A DNA stretch of 64,000 nt from PALSA-505 sp036501145 (GTDB lineage: Bacteria > Actinomycetota > Actinomycetes > Streptosporangiales > Streptosporangiaceae), in assembly GCA_036501145.1 (NCBI GenBank), contig DASYAV010000052.1, forward strand, positions 62,001 to 126,000, in the 5' to 3' direction. Made by a program: the position numbers and the translations under genes. Position 1 is the stretch's first letter; every line of letters starts with the position of its first letter. Positions 42,062 to 51,003 of this stretch are shown here, piece after piece. The notes beneath the pieces are model-generated. The model was given only the letters and a program-made list of their open reading frames with translations. It was not told the origin of the DNA and ran no database searches.

Positions 42062-45000
42062 CTACAACGTGGCCGGGTAGTCCAGGCTGAGCAGTACCGG
42101 CACCGCGCCGAAGTGCATCCGGAACCGGCTGCCCGGCTTGTCCGGCGCGTTCGGGTCGTTGATGGTCGGCCAGCGCATGCTGATGTGCTGGACGGTCAGA
42201 CCGGCGACCGAGTAGGGGAACTCCATCGCCGACGTGTGGTGCACCTTCAGCAGCTCGCCCCAGCGGAACGCGGCGAACGCGTTGGCCAGGTCGCGGATCG
42301 ACAGCGGCCCGGCCCCGGTCAGGTCGATGCCGTACACCGTCCTGGCCAGTTCGACCAGTTCTTCGGCGCACTGCTCGAGCGCGGCCGACCTGGTCCAGTA
42401 GACCGTGCCGTCGGCGTTGGGAGTGCCGAGCTTTTCGCCGTGCACCGGGGAGTGCCGCGGCCTGGCCTCGCACTGCATCCAGTCGCACGCGGCCAGCAGC
42501 TCCCAGGGCAGGCCGGTGGGCCCGGCCACGTCCCGGTACAGCGGCTCGGCCCGCAGCAGCGGCCCCTTGGCCATGGCCTGGAAGGCGTTCCGCACCGCCC
42601 GCGGCAGCGGCCGCTCGTACCGCGCCCGTCCGCCGGCCCCGGTAGCCGCGGTGGCCTGGCTGGCCGGCCGCGTGGACCGGGATGGCCGCACCGCCGCCAG
42701 CCGCTCCCGCAGACCGGTAGCCCCGCGAGCCCGGCGGGCCCGGAGGGGGCCGGACTGGCCGCCGTCGGTGTCCGTCGCGGTGTCGCTCGCGGTGTCGCTC
42801 GCGACGGCGGCCCGGGAGGTGGCCGCAGGCTCGGACGCCTCGCTTGCCCAGTCCGGCACCCAGTCCCCGGGCAACCACTCGGCCGTGGTCTCGCCCGGCG
42901 CCTGCTCGTCAGCCGCCGCCCTGGCGGGCGCGGACTCGACTGCACCGGTCGGGGCCCGCGCCGCGCGGGCGGTCACCCCGGACGACGCGGACTCGTTTCG
43001 CGGGCTGGTGGAAGCCGAGGCATTGGCCGCCGACAGCGGGACCGCCGAGGTGGCCGCTTCCGTGCCACCCGCCGACGGAGTCCGGTCGGCCATCAGCGTC
43101 GCCCTCACCGGCTTGGCAGCCGAGCCTTGGCCGCGGTTGGCCGGCCGCGCCGACCCCGCCGGGCCGGCCGGCCGCGAGCTCCGGGCTGATCCGGCGGACC
43201 GCCCGGCGCCGGCCTGGCCGCCAGCTCGTGCGCTCTGGGCTGGTGCGGCGGACCGTGCCGATCCGGTTGGGCTGGCACGTCGCGCGCTCTGGGCCGGGGT
43301 TGCCGACTGTGCCGATCCGGTTGAGCCGGCCGCCTGCGCGGACTGGCGCGACGTGCCGTTGCGCTGCGGGGGCAGGCCTGCCCAGGCGTCGCCCGGCTGA
43401 CCCGCGCCCTGCGCCGGCGCGTCCGTGGTGGCCGGTCCGCGCCGCGTCGTGCCGGTGGTGGCCGCGGTACGGCTGCCCGTGCCGGTGGCGGCGGGACCGC
43501 GACGGGCGGTGCCGGCCGATCCCGCGGTCGAGGACCGCGTGCCCGGCTGTGCCGCGCCGCCTGGGATGCCGGGCATCGGCTGCGACAGGCCCGGGATCGA
43601 AGCCGTGCCCGCCTGTCCCGCGCTCTGCGCGGCACCAGGCGCCGAGCGGTTGCTGCGCGACCCGGCGCCACCACCCGGCCAGGAGTTGCCCGGCCGGGAA
43701 CTGGCCGTCGACTGGCCCGCGCGCGGCGGCGAGGCCACGCCCGGCTGGCCACTGAGCGTCGAGTTCGGTGGTGAGCTCGGCTGGGGGGCCGAGCTCCCCG
43801 GGGAGCCGGGGGCCGGCCGGGTGCTGGCCGGTGGTGAGCTCGGCGACGGCCCGGTCGCCCGCGGTGGTGAGCTGGGCGCTGGCCGCGTGGTCCGTGGCGG
43901 CGAGCCGGCGCCCGGCCGCGTTCCGCGGATCGGCCTGGTCCCGGTGCCCGGAGTGCTCGCCTGTGTGCCGGGCGCGGGCTGCGCCAGGCCCGGCACGCTG
44001 GCCTGCCCGGGCGCGGCGGTGGGCTGCGTCCGCCCGGTGGGGGCCGGCTTGCCGCGGGCCGGCTTGGCGGCCGGGTGACCGGTCTGCGCGGCCGGGGCGG
44101 CGTCGTTGTACTGGTACAGGTTGTACTGGCGCATCAGCTTGATCAGCGTCTGGCCGTAGCCGGGGTCAGTGGCGTACACGCCGGTCAGCGACGAGGCGAA
44201 CGCGTCCGGGTCGTGCTTGTCTGTCATCACCTGGCGGTAGTAGTCGCTGGTGGCCAGCAGCCGGCCGTGGTCATCGATGCTCTGCGCGGCGCTCTGGTAG
44301 GCGCGGAACGGCGCCGCCGTGACCACCCACTGGCCGTTCTCGTACTCCTGGGTCAGCTGCGTGTCGGTGCCCGCCGGACCCTCGCCCTTCATGCCGAACA
44401 GGTTGTGGTCCTTGCTGGCCAGGATGCTCTGGCCCCAGCCGGACTCGTCGATCGCCTGTGCGATGGTGACCGACGCGGGCACGCCGTAGCGGTGCTGAGC
44501 CGCCACCGCGCCCGGCGCGATCTCGTTGATGAACGCCTGCTGGGCGCTGGTCATCTGCACCCGCGCTGATTGCGCCTGGGGTTGCGGTGAGTTGCGCATG
44601 GCCGACCCCCCGGACCGTGCCCCCGGCTGACCGGGTGCTGCGTGATGGGTGCCCGCGTGCTGGGCCGTGGCTGGCAGGCCGGGGATGACGGCGCCACCGT
44701 TCGCGGCCCTCTGGAACTTGGTCGGCGGACCGAGCCGGACCGCGCCGGGCGCCGCTCCCGGCACCGAAGCGGTAGCCGCCCCGCTGCTGTCGTCGCGACC
44801 GCCGGCGACGGCCGTGCCGCCACCATTGGTGGCCGTGCCGCCGCCGGTGGCGCCGTGCCCGGCCGGCCTGGCGCCCGGCGCGTGCGCGTGCACCGGGCGG
44901 GCCGGGCGGTGCGACGTCCGGGGATGGGTGGCGTGCCACTGGCCGCGGGCTGGTTCTTGCGATCGCACGGCCGTCCCAGCCGCCCGGCCGGACCCGCCGG

Positions 45001-45919
45001 TACGCGCGGCCGCCGCCTGCGGGGCCGGCGACGGCGTGGACGTTCCCGGGACGGCCGCCGCTCCGGCCGCCGCGACCAGGCCGGCGTCGCGGCCCGCGCC
45101 GGGCTGCGGCGCGGCGGTGTCGGCTTGGCGGCTGGTGGCCCGGTTCGCGCGAGCCGGCCGCCCGCGCGAACCGGGCTGCCCGGCCGCGCCTGCCTGCCGG
45201 GCCGTTCCACCGGCGCTCTGGCCGTTGTTGACGAAACCGGCTACGCCCTGCGCGCTGAGCGGGCCGGCATATTCGTGTGCGTTGACCGAGAAATCGGGCA
45301 GCGAGTCCCCGCCGATCGTGTGCAAGACTCCACCCGCGTACTTCGTGACCACTTCGACGTGGCCGTTGAACAGCACCCAGTCGCCCGGCTGCGGCTGGTA
45401 GCCGTCGCCCAGCGGATGCCAGCGATCGTGCGCCTGCGCGTCCTGCAGCACCGACACCACGGCGGGCGACGACGGATTGGGGTCGACGCGGACGTCGGCC
45501 CAGTCGTGCAGCGGCCACGGGTAACTGGACCCGCCGCTCACCCAGCTCTGCTGGCCGATGGCCTGCGCCCCGAGCTCGAGGGTGAGGCTGGCGAAGGCGG
45601 CGCACGACGGCCCATGGTCGGCGCCGTCCATGCTGTCGTGCTGCCAGATCAGCGCCTCCATCTCGGCTGGCGTCTTGCCCGCCGACAGGTGCAGGTAGTA
45701 CTGGGCGACGTTGACGATCGCCGAGCGGAGCATGGCGTCGCTGCTCCGCGCCGGCTTGGCCACCTGCTGCAGGGCGAGCAGGCGGATCTCGGCCGGGCTG
45801 GGGTGGGCGGACGCGTGCGTGCTGCCGGGCGTGAACGAAAAGCCGGTGATGGCTCCGCTCGCGCCGAGGCTGACCACCGCGGTGGCCTGCTGCCACCAGG
45901 GCTTGCTGGTCACGTTCAT
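42062..45919 (-). CDS. Large multidomain cell-wall hydrolase (CHAP, GH73-type glucosaminidase, C-terminal lysozyme-like domain)
   Basis: The 1285-residue protein has a hydrophobic N-terminus (about 10-32), then a CHAP-type amidase/endopeptidase domain with Cys106 (GPSCAAF) and His187 (FNGHVEV). After a Gly/Ala/Arg-rich linker comes a glucosaminidase domain (about 455-605) with catalytic Glu492 in AIDESGWGQS and the HNLFGMKG motif. A 450-residue low-complexity region of SPP/TRPAP and SAR/AQS repeats follows. The last 185 residues form a further domain (GLPWELLAACDWMQCEARPR) that may be lysozyme-like. It is probably exported and cuts peptide and glycan bonds. It sits between two membrane protein genes in one operon. 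Confidence 0.85.
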   Translation of the reverse strand: MNVTSKPWWQQATAVVSLGASGAITGFSFTPGSTHASAHPSPAEIRLLALQQVAKPARSSDAMLRSAIVNVAQYYLHLSAGKTPAEMEALIWQHDSMDGADHGPSCAAFASLTLELGAQAIGQQSWVSGGSSYPWPLHDWADVRVDPNPSSPAVVSVLQDAQAHDRWHPLGDGYQPQPGDWVLFNGHVEVVTKYAGGVLHTIGGDSLPDFSVNAHEYAGPLSAQGVAGFVNNGQSAGGTARQAGAAGQPGSRGRPARANRATSRQADTAAPQPGAGRDAGLVAAAGAAAVPGTSTPSPAPQAAAARTGGSGRAAGTAVRSQEPARGQWHATHPRTSHRPARPVHAHAPGARPAGHGATGGGTATNGGGTAVAGGRDDSSGAATASVPGAAPGAVRLGPPTKFQRAANGGAVIPGLPATAQHAGTHHAAPGQPGARSGGSAMRNSPQPQAQSARVQMTSAQQAFINEIAPGAVAAQHRYGVPASVTIAQAIDESGWGQSILASKDHNLFGMKGEGPAGTDTQLTQEYENGQWVVTAAPFRAYQSAAQSIDDHGRLLATSDYYRQVMTDKHDPDAFASSLTGVYATDPGYGQTLIKLMRQYNLYQYNDAAPAAQTGHPAAKPARGKPAPTGRTQPTAAPGQASVPGLAQPAPGTQASTPGTGTRPIRGTRPGAGSPPRTTRPAPSSPPRATGPSPSSPPASTRPAPGSPGSSAPQPSSPPNSTLSGQPGVASPPRAGQSTASSRPGNSWPGGGAGSRSNRSAPGAAQSAGQAGTASIPGLSQPMPGIPGGAAQPGTRSSTAGSAGTARRGPAATGTGSRTAATTGTTRRGPATTDAPAQGAGQPGDAWAGLPPQRNGTSRQSAQAAGSTGSAQSATPAQSARRASPTGSARSAAPAQSARAGGQAGAGRSAGSARSSRPAGPAGSARPANRGQGSAAKPVRATLMADRTPSAGGTEAATSAVPLSAANASASTSPRNESASSGVTARAARAPTGAVESAPARAAADEQAPGETTAEWLPGDWVPDWASEASEPAATSRAAVASDTASDTATDTDGGQSGPLRARRARGATGLRERLAAVRPSRSTRPASQATAATGAGGRARYERPLPRAVRNAFQAMAKGPLLRAEPLYRDVAGPTGLPWELLAACDWMQCEARPRHSPVHGEKLGTPNADGTVYWTRSAALEQCAEELVELARTVYGIDLTGAGPLSIRDLANAFAAFRWGELLKVHHTSAMEFPYSVAGLTVQHISMRWPTINDPNAPDKPGSRFRMHFGAVPVLLSLDYPATL

Positions 45920-45973
45920 GCCTGCCCCCCTTCCCGACCTCGTGGCTGAATGTGGCTGGCCAACGGGTGCCCG

Positions 45974-46996
45974 CTACGCCTGGCCCGGCTTGCTGCCGGG
46001 CAGGTGCTTGAGGATGGCCTGGACCTGCGGATCGCCGGGGTTCGAGGAGTTCTCGAACAGCACGGCGGCGTTGTGTGCGGCCTGCGGCGAGGCTCCGACC
46101 ACCCACTTCTGGTAGACGTCGGAGACCAGGGCGGCGGCTCCGGCGGCCGAGCTGACCGGCTTGGCGCACAGGCTCGGGTATCCGGACCTGGTGCGCAGCT
46201 TGGCCGAGCCGGTGTACCGCTGGCAGTTGGCCCGGCTGCTCTCCAGCCCTGGCTGCACCTCCGGCCGGCCGTTCGAGCCGGTGAGCGTGGCGCCGCCGAT
46301 GATGTTGTTGATCGCCCGCGCCGCCACCGCGATGCTGTCCACCGGGTTGGACGCGTCGTACGGGTTGTGCAGGTTCAGCGACCAGGCGATCTCGCCGCCC
46401 TGCTGCGGGGTGATCGGCTCCAGGCCGATCCGGCCGGTCTTCGCGTCGCCATAGTTGGCGTTGCCCCCGCTGGTCAGCAGGGCGAACACCCACAGGACCT
46501 GGGTGGTCGACTTGGCGCAGGCGAAGTTGACCTGGTTGGGCTCGGACTTGACGTCGGGGTTCTGGCAGGCCGTCGTCGCCGCTTTCTGGATAGTGGCGAC
46601 GCTGGCCGGCCAGGACGGGCCGCCGCGGGAGGCGATGACCACGACGATGATCAGCAGCGCGGCACCGATCGCGGTCATGGTCAGCTTCCGGCCGCGGAAC
46701 CGGCTGGGGGAGTAGGCGGTGCGGCGTCCGCCACTGACCAGCTGCTCGGTCCGGTCGATCGGTGGGTGAGCCGGGCCGCCCCGCGCCGGCTTGCCGCCGG
46801 CCGTGTGCGGCCCGCCGGGCTGGCCGGTTCGCGGTTTGCCGGCGGTGCCCGGTTCCTGCTGCGCCGCCTGGCCGAGTTCGCGCTCCAGCGCGACCCGGGT
46901 GTCCGACAGCTGCCGCTCGAGTTCCGCGGTCTGGTCCTGCAGATCGGCGAGCCGCTCGTCGCGGCCTGGCACGTCATACTCGAACTTCGTTACCAT
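45974..46996 (-). CDS. Single-pass membrane protein with degenerate lytic-transglycosylase-like domain
   Basis: The 340-residue protein has a coiled coil at 11-45 (RLADLQDQTAELERQLSDTR), a Gly/Pro linker, one TM helix at 107-124 (MTAIGAALLIIVVVIAS), and an extracellular domain. In that domain LLTSGGNANYGDAKTGRIG and LEPITPQQGG align by eye with the SLT motif (ESGFNPNA...GLMQITPATG), but the catalytic Glu is Thr175. It may bind rather than cut glycan. It heads the operon with the 1285-residue hydrolase 54 bp downstream. Confidence 0.75.
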   Translation of the reverse strand: MVTKFEYDVPGRDERLADLQDQTAELERQLSDTRVALERELGQAAQQEPGTAGKPRTGQPGGPHTAGGKPARGGPAHPPIDRTEQLVSGGRRTAYSPSRFRGRKLTMTAIGAALLIIVVVIASRGGPSWPASVATIQKAATTACQNPDVKSEPNQVNFACAKSTTQVLWVFALLTSGGNANYGDAKTGRIGLEPITPQQGGEIAWSLNLHNPYDASNPVDSIAVAARAINNIIGGATLTGSNGRPEVQPGLESSRANCQRYTGSAKLRTRSGYPSLCAKPVSSAAGAAALVSDVYQKWVVGASPQAAHNAAVLFENSSNPGDPQVQAILKHLPGSKPGQA

Positions 46997-47207
46997 TCCT
47001 CACCCCTAGCGTGCACCTGCGCCGGGCGCAGCCAGCTATTTGTGACCCTTGAAGAAGAACCCTGCCGGCAAACTGTCCGGCTACGTGCTATGCCCGCCCG
47101 TGCGGGCCGGCCACCACCGGGGCCCCGGGCGAAAGGCGAATCTGTCAACGCGGGCCACGCGGGGTGGGGGAAGGCACCCGGCGGCCCGGATCAGCTCATC
47201 GGTCATC

Positions 47208-47307
47208 GAACATGTGACCGATATCCGGTGTCGCAGGTGTTCGAACATGCTGGCTATTAGAACACATGTACGACCAGATTGGAAAGGGGTTCGATCAGGG
47301 GAACATG
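47208..47307. promoter_or_regulatory. GAACATG repeat cluster in a 464-bp gene-free stretch
   Basis: The stretch 46997-47460 has no convincing gene. GAACATG occurs at 47208, 47243 and 47301, with GAACACATG at 47260; TGTTCGAACA (47238-47247) is a perfect palindrome. The local A+T content is higher than around. This lies upstream of the cell-wall operon (start 46996) and downstream of the STAND/TPR gene. It may be a regulatory region for the operon; the binding factor is unknown. Confidence 0.45.
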
Positions 47308-47460
47308 CGTTCAACGATTGCCGGTCGCGGATTTCCTGTGGAGTCGGCGGGGGCTTGCGGCCGGTAGCGAACTGCGCCCGGCGCCCGGCCGCGCTGGCAT
47401 GGCGATTCAGCCGGCCCCAAGCCGGCCGCGCGGGCCAGGCGCGTCAGCGGCGTTAGCTTG

Positions 47461-50400
47461 TCAGCTGCCTGCGGTCGGGGTTCGGCCGCGCTGGCGGGTG
47501 CGCTCTGGCTTGCGCCGCTGGGCGGGCACCCGCGCGGGTTCCGCCGCAGGCTGCTGGCCCGCCTCGGCCGGTGGTTCAGCTGGCTGCCTGGTGGTGACCG
47601 GGTCCGGCTCGGCCGCAGGTAGCTGCATGGCCGGGGCTCCGGACGGAACCTCCGGCGCGGCACCGGCCGGGGCCTTGGCCGGGGCGCCAGACGACGCCTT
47701 GCGGCGCGTGCCGGACGACGACCGGCGGTGCGTGCCGGTGGTCGGCTGACGTTGTTCCGCGGAAGCGGGCTGACGCCGTTCGCCGGGGGCAGACTCACGG
47801 CGCTCGCCGGAGGTTGGCTGACGTTGTTCCGCCGAAGCGGGCTGACGCCGCTTGCCGGAGGTGGTCCGGCCCGGCTTGCTGGACTGGGGCTGGCCCGTCT
47901 TGCCGCCGCGCTGCCGGGCCGCGGTGGCTGCGGGCCGCCGGGCCGGCTTATCGGCCGGTGGCTGGTCTGGCGCGGCCGCGGCCGGCTGGCTTGCGTCTGC
48001 GGGAAGCGGCGGCGCGGTCTCGGGCTCGGGTACCGTGCCCAGCTCGGTCAGGGGGGCATTGCCCAGGTCGGCGAGCGACGCCGTGCCCAGGCCGGCGAGA
48101 GGCGCTGTACCCAGGTCGGGGAGAGGTGCCGGGCCCGTCTGGGGGACTGGCGAGCCGCTCGGCTCGGTGATCGAAGCTGCTGCCGGTTCGGTGGTGGATG
48201 GCGCGCCCGGCCCGGCGGTCAGCGCCCGGGCTTCGGCCCGGGCCGCGTCCGCATCGTCATACCGTCCCAGGTCGGCCAGCGCGGCAGCGACGCTGGCGAG
48301 CGAGCGAGCCAGCCCGGCCAGGTTGCGGTCCGGGTCGGTGGCGGCCAGCCCGCGCCGGATGCTGACCGCCTCGCCCAGCGCCTCCGCGGCGGTCTCCGGG
48401 CGGCCCAGCTCGCGGTGCCTGATGCCCAGGTTGGCCAGCGCGCGGGCCAGGTCGCGGCGGTACCGGGCCGGATCCACGACCGCCAGGTCCCGGTATACCG
48501 TGACGGCGTCCTGCGCGGCGTCCGCGGCTTCGTCCAGATCGCCCAGCTCGGCCTGGGTGATGGCCAGATTGGTCAGCGAGCTGGCCAGGTCGGCCCGGTA
48601 CCGCCCGGGATCGGCGGCGGCCAGCTCCCAGCGGATCGACACGGCCTCCTGCTCCACCGGCAGCGCCTCGGTGGCACGCCCGGCCCGCGAGTAGCTGATG
48701 CCCAGGTTGGTCAGCGCGGCGGCCAGCTCAGCTTGGTACTGGCCAGGGTCTGCGGCGGCAAGCCCGCGCAGGATGCTGGCCGTCTCCAGCTCGGCCGAGA
48801 CGGCTTCGCCAGGCTGGCCCGCCCGGGTGTGCCAGACACCGAGGTTGGCCAGGCAGGTGACCAGCTCGGGGCGGTACTGCCCGGGGTCGTCGTCGGCCAG
48901 GTCGCGCAGGATGCCTGCCGCCTCCACGGTCGGCGGCACGGCGTCGGCCGGACCGCTCTCCGTCGCCTGCCACACACCCAGGTTGGCCAGGCTGACGGCA
49001 AGCTCGGGCCGGTAGCGATCGGGTTCCGATGCGGCCAGGTCCCGGTATATCCGCACCGCCTGCTGCTCGGCTCGCCGCGCGTCTTGCGCGCGGTCCCGGT
49101 CGGAGCACCGCACCGCCAGGTCGGTCAGCGCCGAGGCCAGCTCGGCCTGCCTCTCGCGGGCGAGGCTCGCCGCGGCCCGGCGCGCACCGAACTGCGCCTC
49201 GCCGGGCCGTTCCAGGGCCGGTGGGCCGGTGCCGCGCGGGTCAGCGAGCCAGCCCGGCACTCCGCCGGCGTGCCCCGGCTCCGCCCCGGGCAGGTCGTGT
49301 CCGTCCAGCCAGCCCAGCACGTCCACGGCCCGGTCGTCCCACTCGGCGAGCCCGGCCGGCCCGCCGGCGGCCAGTGCCTCGCGGGCCCGCAGGATCGCGA
49401 TCAGCTCCGGTTCGGCCACCGCCGGGCTCGGCGCGGGCAGCCCGCGGACGATCGCGGCCAGCGCGTCCGGCGCGGCCGGAGCGCTGCCCAGGGCGTCCCT
49501 CAGCAGGCCGGGCAACACTCCCGGCACCTGCTGCGCGACCAGCGCGGCCGGGGCGGCCAGGCCGGCCAGGTCGTATTCCAGCGCCTCGCGCAGCAGCCCG
49601 ATGGCGGCCGGATCGTCCACGGTGGCCCAGGCCAGCAGGGCCACCGCATGCGCCGCCTGCTCGGACGGCAGCGCCCGGATGAACCTGCGCGCGAGCACCG
49701 GGTCGCCCGCCAGCTGCCGGACTACCAGTGTCTGCGCCAGCAGGTCGGGCCGCAGCCCGCCGGCCCGCCCGTTCGGCCCCGGCGGATACAGCCCGGCGAG
49801 CCATCGCGCCCACTCCACCCGGCCGTCCGGCGGCTCGCCGGTCAGGTACGGGACCCTGGCCACCGCCGCCTCGGCCTCCGCGACGCTCCACGGCCCGGCC
49901 AGCGTGGCCATCGTCACGGCGTGTGTGACCGGTTCAGGGTGGTAGTCCAGCCCGGCTGCCGCCGCCGAGGACTGCCAGTACCGGAGTTCGTGCTCGAGCA
50001 GCTCATCCAGTACCCGGGGCCCGACCACGACGCGGACCGGTGCCTGACCGTCGGCGGCCGAGCGCAGCACGGCGAGCAGCGCGGCCGCGTGCAGCAGCAG
50101 TACCGGCAGCCGCAGCGCCGACCGCTCGATCTCCAGCCGGCCCTGCGCCTGGAGCGACATCGCCGCGGCGAAGTGCGGCACCGCGGCGGCGGCCACCTCG
50201 GCGTCGGTCAGCCCGGCATCGAGCGGGCCATCCAGCCGGACCGGCGGCGCCTCGGTGAGCAGCCGCGCCACGGCGGGCGGGCAGCCTTCGACGAGTAGAC
50301 CCCACCAGTCGCCCAGCGAGCGGGCCACCAGCAGCACCCGGGCCTCGCCCGGCCCGGTCAGCGTGGCCTCCAGCAGCGGGGCCAGCCCGTTCCTGCTTTC

Positions 50401-50835
50401 CGCGTCGTCCACGATCAGCAGCGGGCGGCCGGGACCTACCGTGCGGGCCGCCGCGGCCGCGTGCGGCTCGTCTCCTGGCTCCACCATCCGCCACGGCTCG
50501 GCCTGCGCTGCCCAGTCCGCGGCCAGCTGCCGCACGAGCCTGGTCTTGCCGACGCCTGGTGCGCCCACGATGAGGCGCACCGAGTGCGGCGCCAGCCCGG
50601 CGCACCAGTCGCGCAGGCTGCTGCGTTCCGCGGTCCGCCCGGCGAAGGCCACGACCTCGCGCTCGGGGCGCAGCAGCGCGGCAGGCCCCCAGCCACGGTC
50701 CGACGGCGTGGGCGCGACGGCCGGCTCCAGGCCCGAGCCGTCCGCCTCTCCCGCGGGTGGACCAGCGCGTGGTCGGCCCGGGCCTCGGTCGGCCCGGTCA
50801 GGGGGGTCACTCACACCCTCGTCATACCCACGCAC
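47461..50835 (-). CDS. STAND-type NTPase with tetratricopeptide repeats
   Basis: The start is uncertain: GTG 50835 (AGGA 8 nt before) gives 1124 residues, GTG 50814 is an alternative. After a Pro-rich leader comes a P-loop NTPase: VGAPGVGKTRLVRQLA (near residue 95), Walker B LLIVDDAE, and a helical NB-ARC-like region. Five to six TPRs with a 42-residue period cover about 590-890 (LAxxLANLGxxxxxxG...EAVxIxRxLAxxDPxRYR). The last 230 residues are charged low-complexity sequence with a tandem repeat. STAND proteins work as regulated switches in signalling or defence; no effector domain is recognised here. Confidence 0.85.
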   Translation of the reverse strand: MRGYDEGVSDPPDRADRGPGRPRAGPPAGEADGSGLEPAVAPTPSDRGWGPAALLRPEREVVAFAGRTAERSSLRDWCAGLAPHSVRLIVGAPGVGKTRLVRQLAADWAAQAEPWRMVEPGDEPHAAAAARTVGPGRPLLIVDDAESRNGLAPLLEATLTGPGEARVLLVARSLGDWWGLLVEGCPPAVARLLTEAPPVRLDGPLDAGLTDAEVAAAAVPHFAAAMSLQAQGRLEIERSALRLPVLLLHAAALLAVLRSAADGQAPVRVVVGPRVLDELLEHELRYWQSSAAAAGLDYHPEPVTHAVTMATLAGPWSVAEAEAAVARVPYLTGEPPDGRVEWARWLAGLYPPGPNGRAGGLRPDLLAQTLVVRQLAGDPVLARRFIRALPSEQAAHAVALLAWATVDDPAAIGLLREALEYDLAGLAAPAALVAQQVPGVLPGLLRDALGSAPAAPDALAAIVRGLPAPSPAVAEPELIAILRAREALAAGGPAGLAEWDDRAVDVLGWLDGHDLPGAEPGHAGGVPGWLADPRGTGPPALERPGEAQFGARRAAASLARERQAELASALTDLAVRCSDRDRAQDARRAEQQAVRIYRDLAASEPDRYRPELAVSLANLGVWQATESGPADAVPPTVEAAGILRDLADDDPGQYRPELVTCLANLGVWHTRAGQPGEAVSAELETASILRGLAAADPGQYQAELAAALTNLGISYSRAGRATEALPVEQEAVSIRWELAAADPGRYRADLASSLTNLAITQAELGDLDEAADAAQDAVTVYRDLAVVDPARYRRDLARALANLGIRHRELGRPETAAEALGEAVSIRRGLAATDPDRNLAGLARSLASVAAALADLGRYDDADAARAEARALTAGPGAPSTTEPAAASITEPSGSPVPQTGPAPLPDLGTAPLAGLGTASLADLGNAPLTELGTVPEPETAPPLPADASQPAAAAPDQPPADKPARRPAATAARQRGGKTGQPQSSKPGRTTSGKRRQPASAEQRQPTSGERRESAPGERRQPASAEQRQPTTGTHRRSSSGTRRKASSGAPAKAPAGAAPEVPSGAPAMQLPAAEPDPVTTRQPAEPPAEAGQQPAAEPARVPAQRRKPERTRQRGRTPTAGS
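47747..47861. repeat. 72-bp tandem repeat inside the STAND/TPR gene
   Basis: A 72-bp unit beginning TGACGTTGTTCCGC starts at 47747 and again at 47819, the second copy matching for about 43 bp. In protein terms it yields RRQPASAEQRQPTSGE-type 24-residue units in the disordered tail. Unit length is a multiple of three, so copy number can vary without a frameshift. Confidence 0.8.
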
Positions 50836-50955
50836 CCCACATATCCTGCCTGGGATCGGCCGCGAGCCGGCCACGACTAGACCAAGCTTTTTCCCAACGG
50901 CCGGTATGCGCACTTTTGTCCGGGCAGATTCCCGGCAGGCGGGCCCGGCAGGCAC

Positions 50956-50987
50956 GACGGCCCGGGCCCATCCGGGCCCGGGCCGTC
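50956..50987 (-). terminator. Hairpin terminator after G1 peptidase gene
   Basis: GACGGCCCGGGCCC (50956-50969) pairs perfectly with 50974-50987 around ATCC, a 14-bp stem just beyond the peptidase stop. It separates this gene from the STAND gene downstream. Confidence 0.85.
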
Positions 50988-51003
50988 TGCGCGGCGGATG
51001 CGG

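Noticed and set aside
43430..43940. CRISPR-like short repeats
   Set aside because: They are imperfect coding repeats of Ser/Pro/Thr-rich low-complexity protein sequence, without regular spacers.
44271..46493. 740-codon minus-strand frame overlapping the CHAP/GH73 protein
   Set aside because: It spans two real genes in another frame and is Arg/Gly/Pro-rich without motifs; the 1285- and 340-residue proteins have recognisable domains.
47207..47250. LexA (SOS) box candidates in the GAACATG region
   Set aside because: CGAACATGTG looks like a half site, but the second half at the right spacing is absent; GTTCGAAC has the halves in the wrong order.
47081..47314. 77-codon minus-strand frame in the 464-bp gap
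   Set aside because: It has no ribosome site, no recognisable domain, and its codon pattern is unlike that of its neighbours.
47728..50298. 856-codon plus-strand frame opposite the STAND/TPR gene
   Set aside because: It has low-complexity sequence only; the minus strand encodes P-loop and TPR motifs.
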